Positions 35,871 to 44,889 of a stretch of 64,000 nucleotides of DNA are shown here, piece after piece. This stretch comes from Balneolaceae bacterium. Its GTDB lineage: Bacteria; Bacteroidota; Rhodothermia; Balneolales; Balneolaceae. The notes beneath the pieces were generated by a model, which was not told the origin of the DNA, made no database searches, and was given only the letters and a program-made list of their open reading frames with translations. Made by a program: the position numbers and the translations under genes. Position 1 is the first letter of the stretch. Each line of letters begins with the position of its first letter. The DNA is taken from the NCBI GenBank assembly GCA_009711805.1, contig VEMX01000003.1, positions 48,770 through 112,769 on the forward strand. Direction: 5' to 3'.

Positions 35871-37223
35871 CTATGGTTGCTTTATCTCATCCCACTTTCT
35901 GGAAAGCATAGCTTCCTTCCCCTGGCTCCCCGATTTATACCAGTTTTTATCCTTTAATTTATCCGGTAAGTACTGCTGTTTAACCCAATTATTAGGGTAA
36001 CTGTGCGGATATTGATAATCATCCGAAGCATTCTCTAATCCCAGGTATCTGGAGGAAAGTTTATTTGCAGTCTTATCTTTAAGATACGGGGGCACCTCAA
36101 ATACTCCACGCTCTTTAATCTCGTCATTAACTGAAAAAATAACCCCTGTACTGTTGCTTTTGGGGCATAAGGAAAGATAAATACAGGCATGAGATAAGAA
36201 ATACATCCCCTCTGGCATCCCACATTTCATAAACGCTTCGTGGCAGGAATTTACTACCGTTATGGCATTGGGTTCTGCCACTCCTACATCCTCGCTTGCA
36301 AAAATAAACATGCGCCGGAATATAAAATTGGGATCGTCTCCCCCTTCCAGTATTGCGTTTAACCAATACAGGGCAGCATTGGTATCCGAACCTCTCATAG
36401 ATTTTATGAATGCTGAAGCATAATGATAGTGCTCGTCCCCACCTCGGTCGTAGCGTACATTTCTCTGCTGTATACTTTCTTGTGCTATGTCCAGGGTAAT
36501 ATGGATGGTTCCATCTTCGGCAGGCTTAGTCGATAACACGGCAACTTCGAGTGCGTTCAACGCATTGCGGATGTCGCCTCCGGCATATTCTGCTAAATGT
36601 TCTATTGCTTCTTTGGTTGCCTCTACCTTTTTATCTCCTAACCCCCGTTGCGCATCTTCCAGAGCCCGATAGAGCATGGTCTTCACATTCTCGAAACGGA
36701 GGGGTTTAAGTTCAAACAGTTGGCATCGGGAAAGCAATGGATTTACCAGGGAATAAAAAGGGTTTTCTGTAGTGGCCCCCACCAGGGTAATTACTCCGGA
36801 TTCAAGATGCGGTAACAGAGCGTCTTGCTGAGCTTTATTCCATCGGTGAATCTCATCCACAAACAGAATTGTCTTTTTACCGTTAAGCTTCCGAAATTTT
36901 TTGGCCCGATCTACTACTTTTCGAAGTTCTTTGATGCCGTCGAGTACAGCATTTATAACCTCAAACTGAGCCTTAATTTCTTTTGAAATTACATGCGCAA
37001 GGGTAGTTTTACCTGAGCTGGGTGGTCCGTGAAAAATCAGGGATCCAATAATCCCACTGTCAATCATCCGTTGAAGCATTTTCCCCTCTCCTACCAAATG
37101 CTCCTGGCCTGTAAATTCATCCAGAGACTGTGGTCGCATACGAGTAGCTAAGGGCTCATCGTAACCAGACTGATTTTCATTCTCAGAAAAATTATCCGAA
37201 CTTTTTTCTTCAAAAAGATCCAT
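35871..37223 (-). CDS. rarA: Replication-associated recombination protein A (RarA/MgsA)
   Basis: 450 aa AAA+ ATPase of the RarA/WRNIP1 family acting at stalled replication forks. Seen: FTGQEHLVGEGKMLQRMIDS, Walker A GPPSSGKTTLAHVI, Walker B ILFVDEIHRWNKAQQDALLP, sensor 1 ATTENPFYSLVNPLLSRCQL, and the C-terminal MgsA domain with RGSDTNAALYWLNAILEGGD and ASEDVGVAEPNAITV. Lies 72 bp upstream of the photolyase stop region, same strand. Confidence 0.95.
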   Translation of the reverse strand: MDLFEEKSSDNFSENENQSGYDEPLATRMRPQSLDEFTGQEHLVGEGKMLQRMIDSGIIGSLIFHGPPSSGKTTLAHVISKEIKAQFEVINAVLDGIKELRKVVDRAKKFRKLNGKKTILFVDEIHRWNKAQQDALLPHLESGVITLVGATTENPFYSLVNPLLSRCQLFELKPLRFENVKTMLYRALEDAQRGLGDKKVEATKEAIEHLAEYAGGDIRNALNALEVAVLSTKPAEDGTIHITLDIAQESIQQRNVRYDRGGDEHYHYASAFIKSMRGSDTNAALYWLNAILEGGDDPNFIFRRMFIFASEDVGVAEPNAITVVNSCHEAFMKCGMPEGMYFLSHACIYLSLCPKSNSTGVIFSVNDEIKERGVFEVPPYLKDKTANKLSSRYLGLENASDDYQYPHSYPNNWVKQQYLPDKLKDKNWYKSGSQGKEAMLSRKWDEIKQP

Positions 37224-37297
37224 AAAGTATTATTCGTGTAAATATGTGTGAAATATATACAATTAAGAAGGCTGTACCAATTTCAAAGTATAGATTT

Positions 37298-38761
37298 TTA
37301 GCTCCCGTATGTATTAAGATACTGCTGTAATTTTACTTTATTTCGAGTACTCTTGCTGGTCATATACCGAAGTTTCCCAAAAATGGGCCGCTCTTGCCAG
37401 GCGCGGTCAAATCTCCCAAAACACCAAAATATACCAGTATAGCTGTTCGGATCTCTCCCATCCAGGGCATACCTGTTGTTTAGTTCAATCATATAATCAA
37501 GAGCGGTTCGGTAATCAGGCGTCCACTCTATAATTTTTTTACCCCACAACATGCGAAGATAATTGTGCATAATTCCTTCCTCCCTCAGTTGGGTTTGAGC
37601 CGCATTCCATATTTCATCATGCGTACTGGATTGAGCAAATTCTTCTAAATCGTAAATATGTTTCCGTACGTCATCTTCATGCTTTCGCATCGTTTTCAAA
37701 GCCCAATCCGGCAGGCTTTCGAACTGGTCGTAGTCGGGGCGGTGGTGTGCAAAATGGAATCCAACTTCCCGCCAGGTGATTACCTCATCCAGAAAACTTT
37801 CGATACTGGCATCACCTCCAAAAAAACCTGATCTCTTTCCATTGTTTGGGGTAATACTACTGATATCCCAGGAACCTGGCTGCTGCTCCAATACAGCTTT
37901 TACAATTTCATATTCACTGATTTTTCCAAAATGAAGCCAGGGGCTTAACCCACTTGTTTTATTTTCATCGGGGTCATTTCGTTTATCACCATACTCAAAT
38001 AAATTGTGGCTTATAAATACTCCCAACTTGTCTAATGCAGCCTGGCGGGTTCCCTTTAAATTTACCGCTTGTACATTGTGATTGATCGGGAGTGCTGCTA
38101 CTGTAGTGGAAATATCCTGTAAGCTGTTCTCTGCCCGGGAATGTATTTTATAACATTCTTCCGGTACATCTACCTTACTTTTGTTTTTTAAATTCTCCAC
38201 CGGATTTTCTTGGGGAGGATTTGTAAAAGCTTCCACAAAATGGTTCTGCATTATTTTCCGAAACAGGTAGGCTGAATAGGGATCTTTTTCGGTTATCCCC
38301 AAAGGAATAATACCATTGGAATCGATGGTAATGTAGGCCACCCCCAGGTTCTCTGCTACACCTTCGTTATGCGTCTTGGCAATATACACCGGGTATTCAT
38401 CCGAGATGACTGCACAGGCTTTCTCTGCTAAGGAATAGAACAATCCTTTTCCTTCATCTGCATCACCTTCTACATAGCTAAAATAATTCAGTTGTTCCTG
38501 CTGTGCATATTCCGCATTCTCTTTCATTCCCTCCATGACAAATGTATGAAAGCGATCGCAAGCCCAGGGATAATCTACACGAAGCTCTTCATAAATTAAC
38601 AGGGGCTTGTTGTATTGATTCGCCAGCCTCACGGCAGATTCCAACGCATAGTTATATTGAAACCGCCGGTTTACCTGCATCCAGTAAAGAATATACTCAC
38701 CAGATGTATTGACCTCTTTTTTGTTTCTTTCAAATTTTCGATAGCTGTTAATCTTCTTCAT
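37298..38761 (-). CDS. Class II CPD photolyase
   Basis: 487 aa from ATG 38761 (MKKINSYRKFERN); an upstream in-frame start at 38809 adds a hydrophobic, non-conserved lead. Flavin enzyme that reverses cyclobutane pyrimidine dimers with light. N-terminal photolyase alpha/beta domain (GEYILYWMQVNRRFQYNYAL), then the class II C-terminal signatures ITWREVGFHFAHH, MLWGKKIIEWTPDY, LNNRYALDGRDPNSYTGIFW and ERPIFGKLRYM. Upstream of rarA on the same strand, a DNA-repair pairing. Confidence 0.92.
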   Translation of the reverse strand: MKKINSYRKFERNKKEVNTSGEYILYWMQVNRRFQYNYALESAVRLANQYNKPLLIYEELRVDYPWACDRFHTFVMEGMKENAEYAQQEQLNYFSYVEGDADEGKGLFYSLAEKACAVISDEYPVYIAKTHNEGVAENLGVAYITIDSNGIIPLGITEKDPYSAYLFRKIMQNHFVEAFTNPPQENPVENLKNKSKVDVPEECYKIHSRAENSLQDISTTVAALPINHNVQAVNLKGTRQAALDKLGVFISHNLFEYGDKRNDPDENKTSGLSPWLHFGKISEYEIVKAVLEQQPGSWDISSITPNNGKRSGFFGGDASIESFLDEVITWREVGFHFAHHRPDYDQFESLPDWALKTMRKHEDDVRKHIYDLEEFAQSSTHDEIWNAAQTQLREEGIMHNYLRMLWGKKIIEWTPDYRTALDYMIELNNRYALDGRDPNSYTGIFWCFGRFDRAWQERPIFGKLRYMTSKSTRNKVKLQQYLNTYGS

Positions 38762-38819
38762 GCAGCCAACAACAGATAGGGAAAAAACTGCATTCCAAAA
38801 ATACAGCAAAAAAAACCTC

Positions 38820-39665
38820 TTAATCAGAGTCTGTTTTCAATGCATTTTCAAAGTCATAGCTATAGGCAAAAAGTTTTTCATTCTCAGAATGTAGTTCCAC
38901 GGCAAGCTCAAACTTACCTTTATCACCATTGGCATTTTCAAAATCAGTTATTACTCCAGCTTGCTCGCCGGTCAGGTGTAGTCTTATGTTTGCTTCATCA
39001 CTATCCGATACCACTGAAATATCAAATTCAGATTCAGGGACATCGACAAATTCTTTTAGCTCAAACTTATTTTCCATGTCCCCATTGTTTTCTGCGGTCA
39101 GCTCACTTACAGAAATGCCTCCATATTCTTTAGGTAAGATCAACTTTTCAACCATTTTGAATGCGGCTTTTGAAAGCTCCGTTCGGGCTTCATCCACATA
39201 TGCACTTTGTGCTGCAGCTTTCCATTTATGATTATAGTGATATATTGAAACAGATGTCGCCATGGTTATGCTTACTAAAGCCATTACAATAAAAGCCGAA
39301 CCTGCATACCAACTAAGTGAGAACCCCCTTTCTTCATCATCGCTTTGCATATTTTGGGTATCAACATTTCCCTTTGTGTACAGAAAAGGAACTATATATA
39401 GTGCAAAGATAAATCCGGTTATGAAGATGAGGTTTAGAGACCAATACCGTACTGAATCTAACGCTTCTCCGCTAAATCCTTGTATAGCTAATTCTGAATG
39501 TAAGCCTGACATCAATGTTCCAGACGCAAATGAAAACATGGCCAAGATGAAATCAAACTGTGCAGCCAACAAATATTCAACCAACGCTACACTTGATATA
39601 TACGCTACAATACCTAAAAGGATAATCGTAATATTTTTCCAGGATGCACTAATTAACTCTTTCAT
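38820..39665 (-). CDS. Unknown membrane protein, large extracytoplasmic domain
   Basis: 281 aa from ATG 39665 (MKELISASWKNITI). Hydrophobic helices about residues 12-32 and 73-95 and a third about 122-145 (YAGSAFIVMALVSITMATSV), followed by a ~135-residue soluble C-terminal domain, acidic, without cysteines or a motif I recognise (LPKEYGGISVSEL, IRLHLTGEQAGVITDF). Overlaps the next upstream gene by 17 bp, so the two membrane proteins are co-translated. Confidence 0.7.
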   Translation of the reverse strand: MKELISASWKNITIILLGIVAYISSVALVEYLLAAQFDFILAMFSFASGTLMSGLHSELAIQGFSGEALDSVRYWSLNLIFITGFIFALYIVPFLYTKGNVDTQNMQSDDEERGFSLSWYAGSAFIVMALVSITMATSVSIYHYNHKWKAAAQSAYVDEARTELSKAAFKMVEKLILPKEYGGISVSELTAENNGDMENKFELKEFVDVPESEFDISVVSDSDEANIRLHLTGEQAGVITDFENANGDKGKFELAVELHSENEKLFAYSYDFENALKTDSD

Positions 39666-40293
39666 AATCAACCCCTCTTTCCGTTAATCCTGCTTCAATT
39701 TGAATCATACCCACTTGGTCATTATAGTTATCAAAATTTTCTTTTTCCCCTTTTGAAATGTTGGTTACTGTAAACAGCTGTACCAGCGTATCGCCTTTCA
39801 TTTCTGTATATATGGTATAGGCTTCCATTTTTGCTGCATTCTTCGACTTTAAAACCCGATCGCTGCCAAGCCTGTCGCCTACCCTTTCTTCAAAAATATG
39901 AACAATACTTTTTTGACTGCCTGACTCCTGCTCATGATAGGTTTTTAAGGTGGTCAACAAATCCTGATGAATATCGATGGCAATAATATTGGTATCAATG
40001 GTTTCCCTAATCGTTTCTAATGTCTCGTGCTGGTTACTTGCATTCATGTACTGAATGCCTCCGAATATCAAATTAACAGCAAATAGGTAGCCCATTACAC
40101 CCGCCATAATTTTGTATTCTCTCTTTGAGGATATTTTCGATCTAACAGCTTTCATCAAAGTGTATAGAAAAACACTCGCTGCAGCCAGGGCAAGTCCATA
40201 TCCAACAAACGTTAGTTCGAGATAAGCAAAAACCAAATAGAGTACCAAACAAGCTACTACATTGGTTAAAAGTATCTGATATTCCTTTTTCAT
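39649..40293 (-). CDS. Unknown membrane protein, partner of 38820
   Basis: 214 aa from ATG 40293 (MKKEYQILLTNVVACL). Three predicted helices (about 7-25, 28-46, 66-84), then a soluble C-terminal domain of about 120 residues (HETLETIRETIDTNIIAIDI, IHQDLLTTLKTYHEQESG). The general design (N-terminal helices, extracytoplasmic C-terminal domain) mirrors its neighbour. No family assignment. The region 40294-40576 upstream shows no other gene or clear signal. Confidence 0.7.
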   Translation of the reverse strand: MKKEYQILLTNVVACLVLYLVFAYLELTFVGYGLALAAASVFLYTLMKAVRSKISSKREYKIMAGVMGYLFAVNLIFGGIQYMNASNQHETLETIRETIDTNIIAIDIHQDLLTTLKTYHEQESGSQKSIVHIFEERVGDRLGSDRVLKSKNAAKMEAYTIYTEMKGDTLVQLFTVTNISKGEKENFDNYNDQVGMIQIEAGLTERGVDYERVN

Positions 40294-40603
40294 AATAATC
40301 AATTCAATTAGTTTACTTCATATAAATAGTTAATAAAATTAGCATTTTCAACTTACTAAATTTGTTTTTATGTATCTATGGGCTCTACCTGCCTTGATCT
40401 TATTTATTCTCTGAGGGGTTTTTGTGAGGTATATTCCCAATGAACAGCATCTTCATTTTATAGTAATAGTACCTGCTTGGCAATAGCATTTATATACAAC
40501 TAATTAAACAAGCTCTTTCCTGGTTTACTGCTTTTATAGTATTCATTTTGAACATATAGCATCCGTTCTCGAATTTTTGAAAGGGATCATGTATTATTCT
40601 TCT

Positions 40604-41095
40604 ATGCCAAACAAAAGAATCATTGGAATAATGGGTCCCGGTGAAGGGGCCACTCCAGGCGACAGAGAAACAGCCTTTCAACTTGGAAAGGCTATAGCTG
40701 AGTTAGGGTATACCATCTTGACAGGGGGCAGGGATTGTGGCGTAATGGAAGCAGCCATGAAGGGAGCCAAAACTACCGGAGGAATGACCATTGGCATCCT
40801 TCCCGGAGCAAATAAAGAAGGCATGTCTGAGTATACCGACTTCCCTATTATTACCAATCTTGGAAATGCCCGGAACAGTATTAATGTATTATCTGCAGAT
40901 ATCGTTGTGGCTATCGGTGTAGGCCTTGGAACTGTTTCAGAAATAATGCTTGCTTTGAAAGCAGGCAAGAAAGTAATCGTGACAAACCAAACGCAAGAAT
41001 CAATTTCATTCCTTGCATCTCTTGAAAACAAAAATTTGTTTATAAAAAACAATACTAAAGAAGTATCTTCAACCATTCATACCCTGTTGAAATAG
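40604..41095 (+). CDS. TIGR00725-type LOG-like (lysine decarboxylase-like fold) protein
   Basis: 163 aa from ATG 40604 (MPNKRIIGIMGPGEGATPGD). Rossmann-type fold of the LOG/SLOG superfamily: LGKAIAELGYTILTGGRDCG, VMEAAMKGAK, GMTIGILPGANKEGMSEYTD, and VVAIGVGLGTVSEIMLALKA. The GGRDCGVMEAA and PGANKEG blocks are characteristic of the TIGR00725 group, whose ligand is not established. Starts at 40577 or 40589 are possible but add unlike residues; AAAGGG at 40580 fits neither perfectly. Confidence 0.85.
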   Translation: MPNKRIIGIMGPGEGATPGDRETAFQLGKAIAELGYTILTGGRDCGVMEAAMKGAKTTGGMTIGILPGANKEGMSEYTDFPIITNLGNARNSINVLSADIVVAIGVGLGTVSEIMLALKAGKKVIVTNQTQESISFLASLENKNLFIKNNTKEVSSTIHTLLK

Positions 41096-41145
41096 ATTAT
41101 TTTTTGAAAGAGATAAGCCATCAATTTAAACTCGATACTTCTGTA

Positions 41146-41967
41146 ATGACTCAAAATCTCTCTATCAAAAGCCTCTCATATATATTTTCTCTATTACTCC
41201 TGCTTCTTACTTGTATTGTTACACTCTCTGCCTGCAGTAATTCCAAATCAACATTATCGCAGGAAGAACTTACCAATACCCCTTTCGGATTTACCAATCC
41301 CCGACTAACCCTTTTCACTAATACTTTGGTCACTCATAGTAATATCGGTGAGGTATATGGAACTGCCAATAATGCCCTATTCCTGAATGCAGAGCAGTAT
41401 GGGATTTTCAAGATTTCGCCACAATAATTTGAAGGAGGAGAACCTGCAAAAATAAACAACGGAAAAAGTATTAGTATTAATAAAGGATCGCAAAGTATAG
41501 ATCTGCAATCTGAAACTGATATCCTCCCTTCAAAAAAAATAAATAAAGTATGGATACAACATTATAAGGCTGAGCCCCGGGATTTTAAAGTATCTATAGG
41601 GGATGCTGATGTACCTGTTCAGGAATATATTTCAAGGTTCGATACAATACCTGGAATCAATTATCAGGACAGTGTATATGATATTACAGATAAAATGCCG
41701 GTATTAATAGGTGGAAGGAAAGGCTTATGGAAGCGAATTGAATATCCTCCCACTGCCAGGAATGCAGGTATACAAGGCAAAGTCACCTTAAAATTCATCG
41801 TAAATAAAGAAGGAAAGGCAGAGAATATTAAAGTTGTGACAGGAATTTCTCCTGAATGTGACAAAGCAGCTATTCGGGCACTCCGCCATTCTAATTTCAT
41901 TCCTGCAGAATATCTCAATACCCCTGTTAATATGGCTTTCGCTTTTAGTGTGTATTTCAGAATATAG
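41146..41967 (+). pseudogene. TonB-C lipoprotein gene interrupted by one in-frame stop
   Basis: Reads in a single frame from ATG 41146 to the stop at 41965, apart from TAA at 41425-41427. Before the stop: a lipoprotein signal (FSLLLLLLTCIVTLSACS). After it, the same frame continues FEGGEPAKINNG... to a TonB_C domain (KMPVLIGGRKGLWKRIEYPP, AGIQGKVTLKFIVNKEGKAE). Around the stop it aligns with residues 402-413 of the M56 protein next door (GIFKISPQ-stop-FEGG against GIIVLSGLEFEG), so TAA replaces a Glu codon, one base away from GAA. I call it a recent nonsense pseudogene; sequencing error or read-through cannot be excluded. Confidence 0.8.
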
Positions 41968-42009
41968 GATTGCCAAGATTTCCAAAAAAGCATATTGCTT
42001 TTTATTTAT

Positions 42010-42027
42010 ATACTACTATTTTAGTAT
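42010..42027. promoter_or_regulatory. Candidate BlaI operator
   Basis: ATACTA-CTATTT-TAGTAT, a perfect 6-bp inverted repeat with 6-nt spacer, 21 bp before the blaI start. TACTA/TAGTA half-sites resemble the BlaI/MecI operator core TACTA-TAGTA or TACA-TGTA of other bacteria. Autoregulation of the blaI-M56 operon would fit the family. Confidence 0.6.
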
Positions 42028-42048
42028 TAACTAACTCATATAAAGGAC

Positions 42049-42426
42049 ATGAAAAAATCACTAACGCCACTGGGAGAATCGGAAATGGAAATACTTCACC
42101 ATGTCTGGGGACTGGGTGAAGCAACAGTTTCAGAGGTACAAGAATTAATATTGAAAGAACGTAAAGTAGCTTATACAACTGTAATGACTATCATGAAAAA
42201 CCTAGCCGACAAGGGGTATCTGAAGTATAGGAAAGATGGAGTTACCTATGTGTACAGTGCAGCCAGAGATCCTGAAAATGTGCAATCGAGTTTAATCTCA
42301 AAAATGATTGATAAAGTATTTAAGGGATCTACTGCTGCTTTGGTGCAAACACTGGTTAAACAAGAAAACCTTGATGAAAAGGATCTTAAAGAAATCAAAA
42401 AAATGATTGATAATATAGAGGAATAG
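42049..42426 (+). CDS. BlaI/MecI/CopY-family repressor
   Basis: 125 aa winged-helix repressor: LTPLGESEMEILHHVWGLGE, KVAYTTVMTIMKNLADKGYL (recognition helix and wing), KYRKDGVTYVYSAARDPENV, then a dimerisation helix region with SLISKMIDKVFKGSTAALVQ. The YTTV-MTIMxNLxxKGYL block is the family hallmark, and the cleavage site for the sensor protease lies in the C-terminal part. Two bases separate it from the M56 gene. Confidence 0.95.
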   Translation: MKKSLTPLGESEMEILHHVWGLGEATVSEVQELILKERKVAYTTVMTIMKNLADKGYLKYRKDGVTYVYSAARDPENVQSSLISKMIDKVFKGSTAALVQTLVKQENLDEKDLKEIKKMIDNIEE

Positions 42427-42428
42427 CC

Positions 42429-44540
42429 GTGTCAGAGCTTATACAATTTATAAAGAATTTTGGAGCTGATAGCCTTAATGTAATTTGGTTCCCTCTGCTC
42501 ATTTGGTCGGTTTGCTGTATAGCCTCCTTCCTGGTTCTAAAGTACAGGCAATCTCTCAATCCTTTGTATCATTACCATCTGCGGACAGCTGCTTTGCTAT
42601 CATTACCCATTGGTATTGCAGTTTCATACGTCTTAAATCTGCTCCCGGCTTTATTTGCTTCTCCTGAACTTGATACCGCTTTTTTTGTAGTTCAAAATCC
42701 TATTAAGGTAGTACCTTTAACGCCCGATATGTCTCAGCCTATTATACAATGGAATGAACCTTCATTCTATATTGGTGTATTCACTTTTTCTCTTCTGTTG
42801 GGCTCTGCCATTATGTTGTTCCGGCTTTTATTCAATTATATACAACTACGTCTGTTATATCAGAAACTTGATACTGTATCCTTAGCTGAGGTGAGTTCAA
42901 AAGCTGAATATTCCAAACAACTAACAAGGGTGAGAATTGCTTTTAACAACCACCCCCTTGTTCCTTTCACTTTTGGGTGGAAGAACCCCATTATAGTACT
43001 TCCAAGTCAAATTAAGCACGATGATCAAAAGCTTAATATGGCCCTGGAGCATGAATTGGTGCATATCAAAAGAAAAGATTTCCTTTTACAACTATTGCTT
43101 TCGCTGATCGAATCTCTCTTTTGGTTTCACCCTCTCATCAAGCTTGGAAATAAAGAGATCGATACCTACCGGGAAATTTCATGTGATCAGGAAGTACTAT
43201 CCAAAAATAATTTTTCAACCAAATCCTATGCCAGTCTTTTGTATGAACTTCTTCCTTTGCAGACGGGGCCGTCCGCACTCTCGGTAAGCATGGCCGTCAA
43301 AAAATCTACACTTAGGAAGCGCATCAAAACTATGAAATATCATAAGATGTATCGCTCTTCATTTAAGCAAAGCATTATACTGCTATTGCTTATGACTTTG
43401 GGAATTACTCTTCCTATTGCTTGTTCTGATTTAAGAGGGCCAAGTGGTTTTGGAGAATCGGAGCTTGTACACGCAAAAGCAGATTTCAACAATGTTACTC
43501 TCGAGATAAATGAACAAAAAGTAGAATCCTATGGCCGGTTTTTCCCCCAAGAAAAAGGAGCCGATAGCTCTACTGCACCTCTAAAACAAATATCCCTTAA
43601 TCAGGGACTCATTTTTGGCGCAGATGCGCATGGCATTATTGTATTATCAGGATTAGAATTTGAAGGAGCAAAACGGATAGCTCAAGTACAGAAAAACACC
43701 CTTAGATTTCATGAGAAAAACCTCTCTTTTAAATTAATTAAAGAGAACGGTAACATTCTGGATGAAGAGGCTACCCTGTGGGTTCGGTATTTCCCCACGA
43801 GATATACTTCCTCATTCAATTTTGGAACTATTCCTTCTTCGACTCTCACTTCTGGTAAATACATTAACACCCTCCCACCTGAATACCTCGGTGATCTTGA
43901 CCTAAGTGGTGATCTAGATTTCAGCGGTGATCTCGATACAGAAAACAATACATCAGAAACAGAAGATGACTTCTTTGTTGTAGTAGAACAAATGCCCGAA
44001 TTAATCGGGGGGATGAAAGAACTCCAGAGCCATGTTCAATATCCTGATATGGCCCGCCGTGCTGGTATTGAAGGCAGAGTGACAATCCAGTTTATAGTAA
44101 ACGAAACTGGAGATGTTGAAAACCCCAGAGTTGTACGTGGTATAGGCGGGGGATGTGATGAAGAGGCGCTGTATGCTGTGAAACAGGCCAAATTTAAACC
44201 TGGGAAACAAAGGGGAAGGCCTGTACGAGTTCAATATGCCCTCTCTGTAAACTTCAGGATTCAAAATGCCAAAGTATATTCCTCCACCACAACACCAAAG
44301 AATAAAAAATTATCTTTGAGTATTATTGAAAATAAAGAGGGAACAATTACAGGCAAAGTCACAGATATGGAAGGCAATCACTTAAAGGCTGCCCATGTCG
44401 CCATTGTTGAAACAAATCAAGGTACTGCTACAGATACGGATGGATATTTTACCCTGGAGAATGTAACTGCCGGCCCACAAACTATCCTGGTTTCATATAT
44501 TGGGTTTGATCAACTCAAAGTACCCATTGACATAGACTAA
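42429..44540 (+). CDS. M56 (BlaR1-like) sensor protease fused to TonB-C and CarboxypepD_reg-like domains
   Basis: 703 aa, GTG start. Membrane helices about 19-38, 53-75, 112-134 and 313-331. The metalloprotease site HELVH (208-212) is in a cytoplasmic loop with EISCDQEVL after it, as in BlaR1. No penicillin-binding sensor domain: the exported half has an unassigned region (340-460), a short repeat GDLDLSGDLDFSGDLD (488-503), a TonB_C domain (520-611: EQMPELIGGMKELQ, AGIEGRVTIQFIVNETGDVE, GGGCDEEALYAVKQAKFKPG) and a CarboxypepD_reg-like domain (638-703: GTITGKVTDMEGNHLKAAHV, TDTDGYFTLENV). Presumably cleaves BlaI on an envelope signal. Confidence 0.9.
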   Translation: MSELIQFIKNFGADSLNVIWFPLLIWSVCCIASFLVLKYRQSLNPLYHYHLRTAALLSLPIGIAVSYVLNLLPALFASPELDTAFFVVQNPIKVVPLTPDMSQPIIQWNEPSFYIGVFTFSLLLGSAIMLFRLLFNYIQLRLLYQKLDTVSLAEVSSKAEYSKQLTRVRIAFNNHPLVPFTFGWKNPIIVLPSQIKHDDQKLNMALEHELVHIKRKDFLLQLLLSLIESLFWFHPLIKLGNKEIDTYREISCDQEVLSKNNFSTKSYASLLYELLPLQTGPSALSVSMAVKKSTLRKRIKTMKYHKMYRSSFKQSIILLLLMTLGITLPIACSDLRGPSGFGESELVHAKADFNNVTLEINEQKVESYGRFFPQEKGADSSTAPLKQISLNQGLIFGADAHGIIVLSGLEFEGAKRIAQVQKNTLRFHEKNLSFKLIKENGNILDEEATLWVRYFPTRYTSSFNFGTIPSSTLTSGKYINTLPPEYLGDLDLSGDLDFSGDLDTENNTSETEDDFFVVVEQMPELIGGMKELQSHVQYPDMARRAGIEGRVTIQFIVNETGDVENPRVVRGIGGGCDEEALYAVKQAKFKPGKQRGRPVRVQYALSVNFRIQNAKVYSSTTTPKNKKLSLSIIENKEGTITGKVTDMEGNHLKAAHVAIVETNQGTATDTDGYFTLENVTAGPQTILVSYIGFDQLKVPIDID

Positions 44541-44650
44541 CAAAAGATAGTGTGCCTCGGTGAGCTTATATTTTTATTTTTTATTCATTCTGCAACTTCT
44601 TTTCTTTAGAGGCGTAACCAACCGCAGACAACAACCAAAACTGTTTATCT

Positions 44651-44833
44651 ATGCCAGCTAAATTAAGAAAATCAAGGAAGGACAAAATGCTTGCCGGTGT
44701 ATGCGGAGGCATTGCTGAATATCTCGGCTGGGACTCTACGCTTGTTCGCGTACTCTTTGTGATATTACTGATCTCAGGTTACGGTATGCCCGTATTACTT
44801 TATTTCATATTGGCGATTGTAATGCCAGACTAA
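44651..44833 (+). CDS. PspC-domain small membrane protein
   Basis: 60 aa, a stand-alone PspC domain: KLRKSRKDKMLAGVCGGIAE, YLGWDSTLVRVLFVILLI, SGYGMPVLLYFILAIVMP. One or two membrane helices after a basic, DNA- or partner-binding-like N-terminus. Often linked to envelope stress, though the stand-alone forms are not well defined. No other psp genes nearby. Confidence 0.88.
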   Translation: MPAKLRKSRKDKMLAGVCGGIAEYLGWDSTLVRVLFVILLISGYGMPVLLYFILAIVMPD

Positions 44834-44889
44834 CACCTCTTGTTTAAAAGCCCTTTCATTAGCATCTTAAACTTTAAATTATTAACTGG

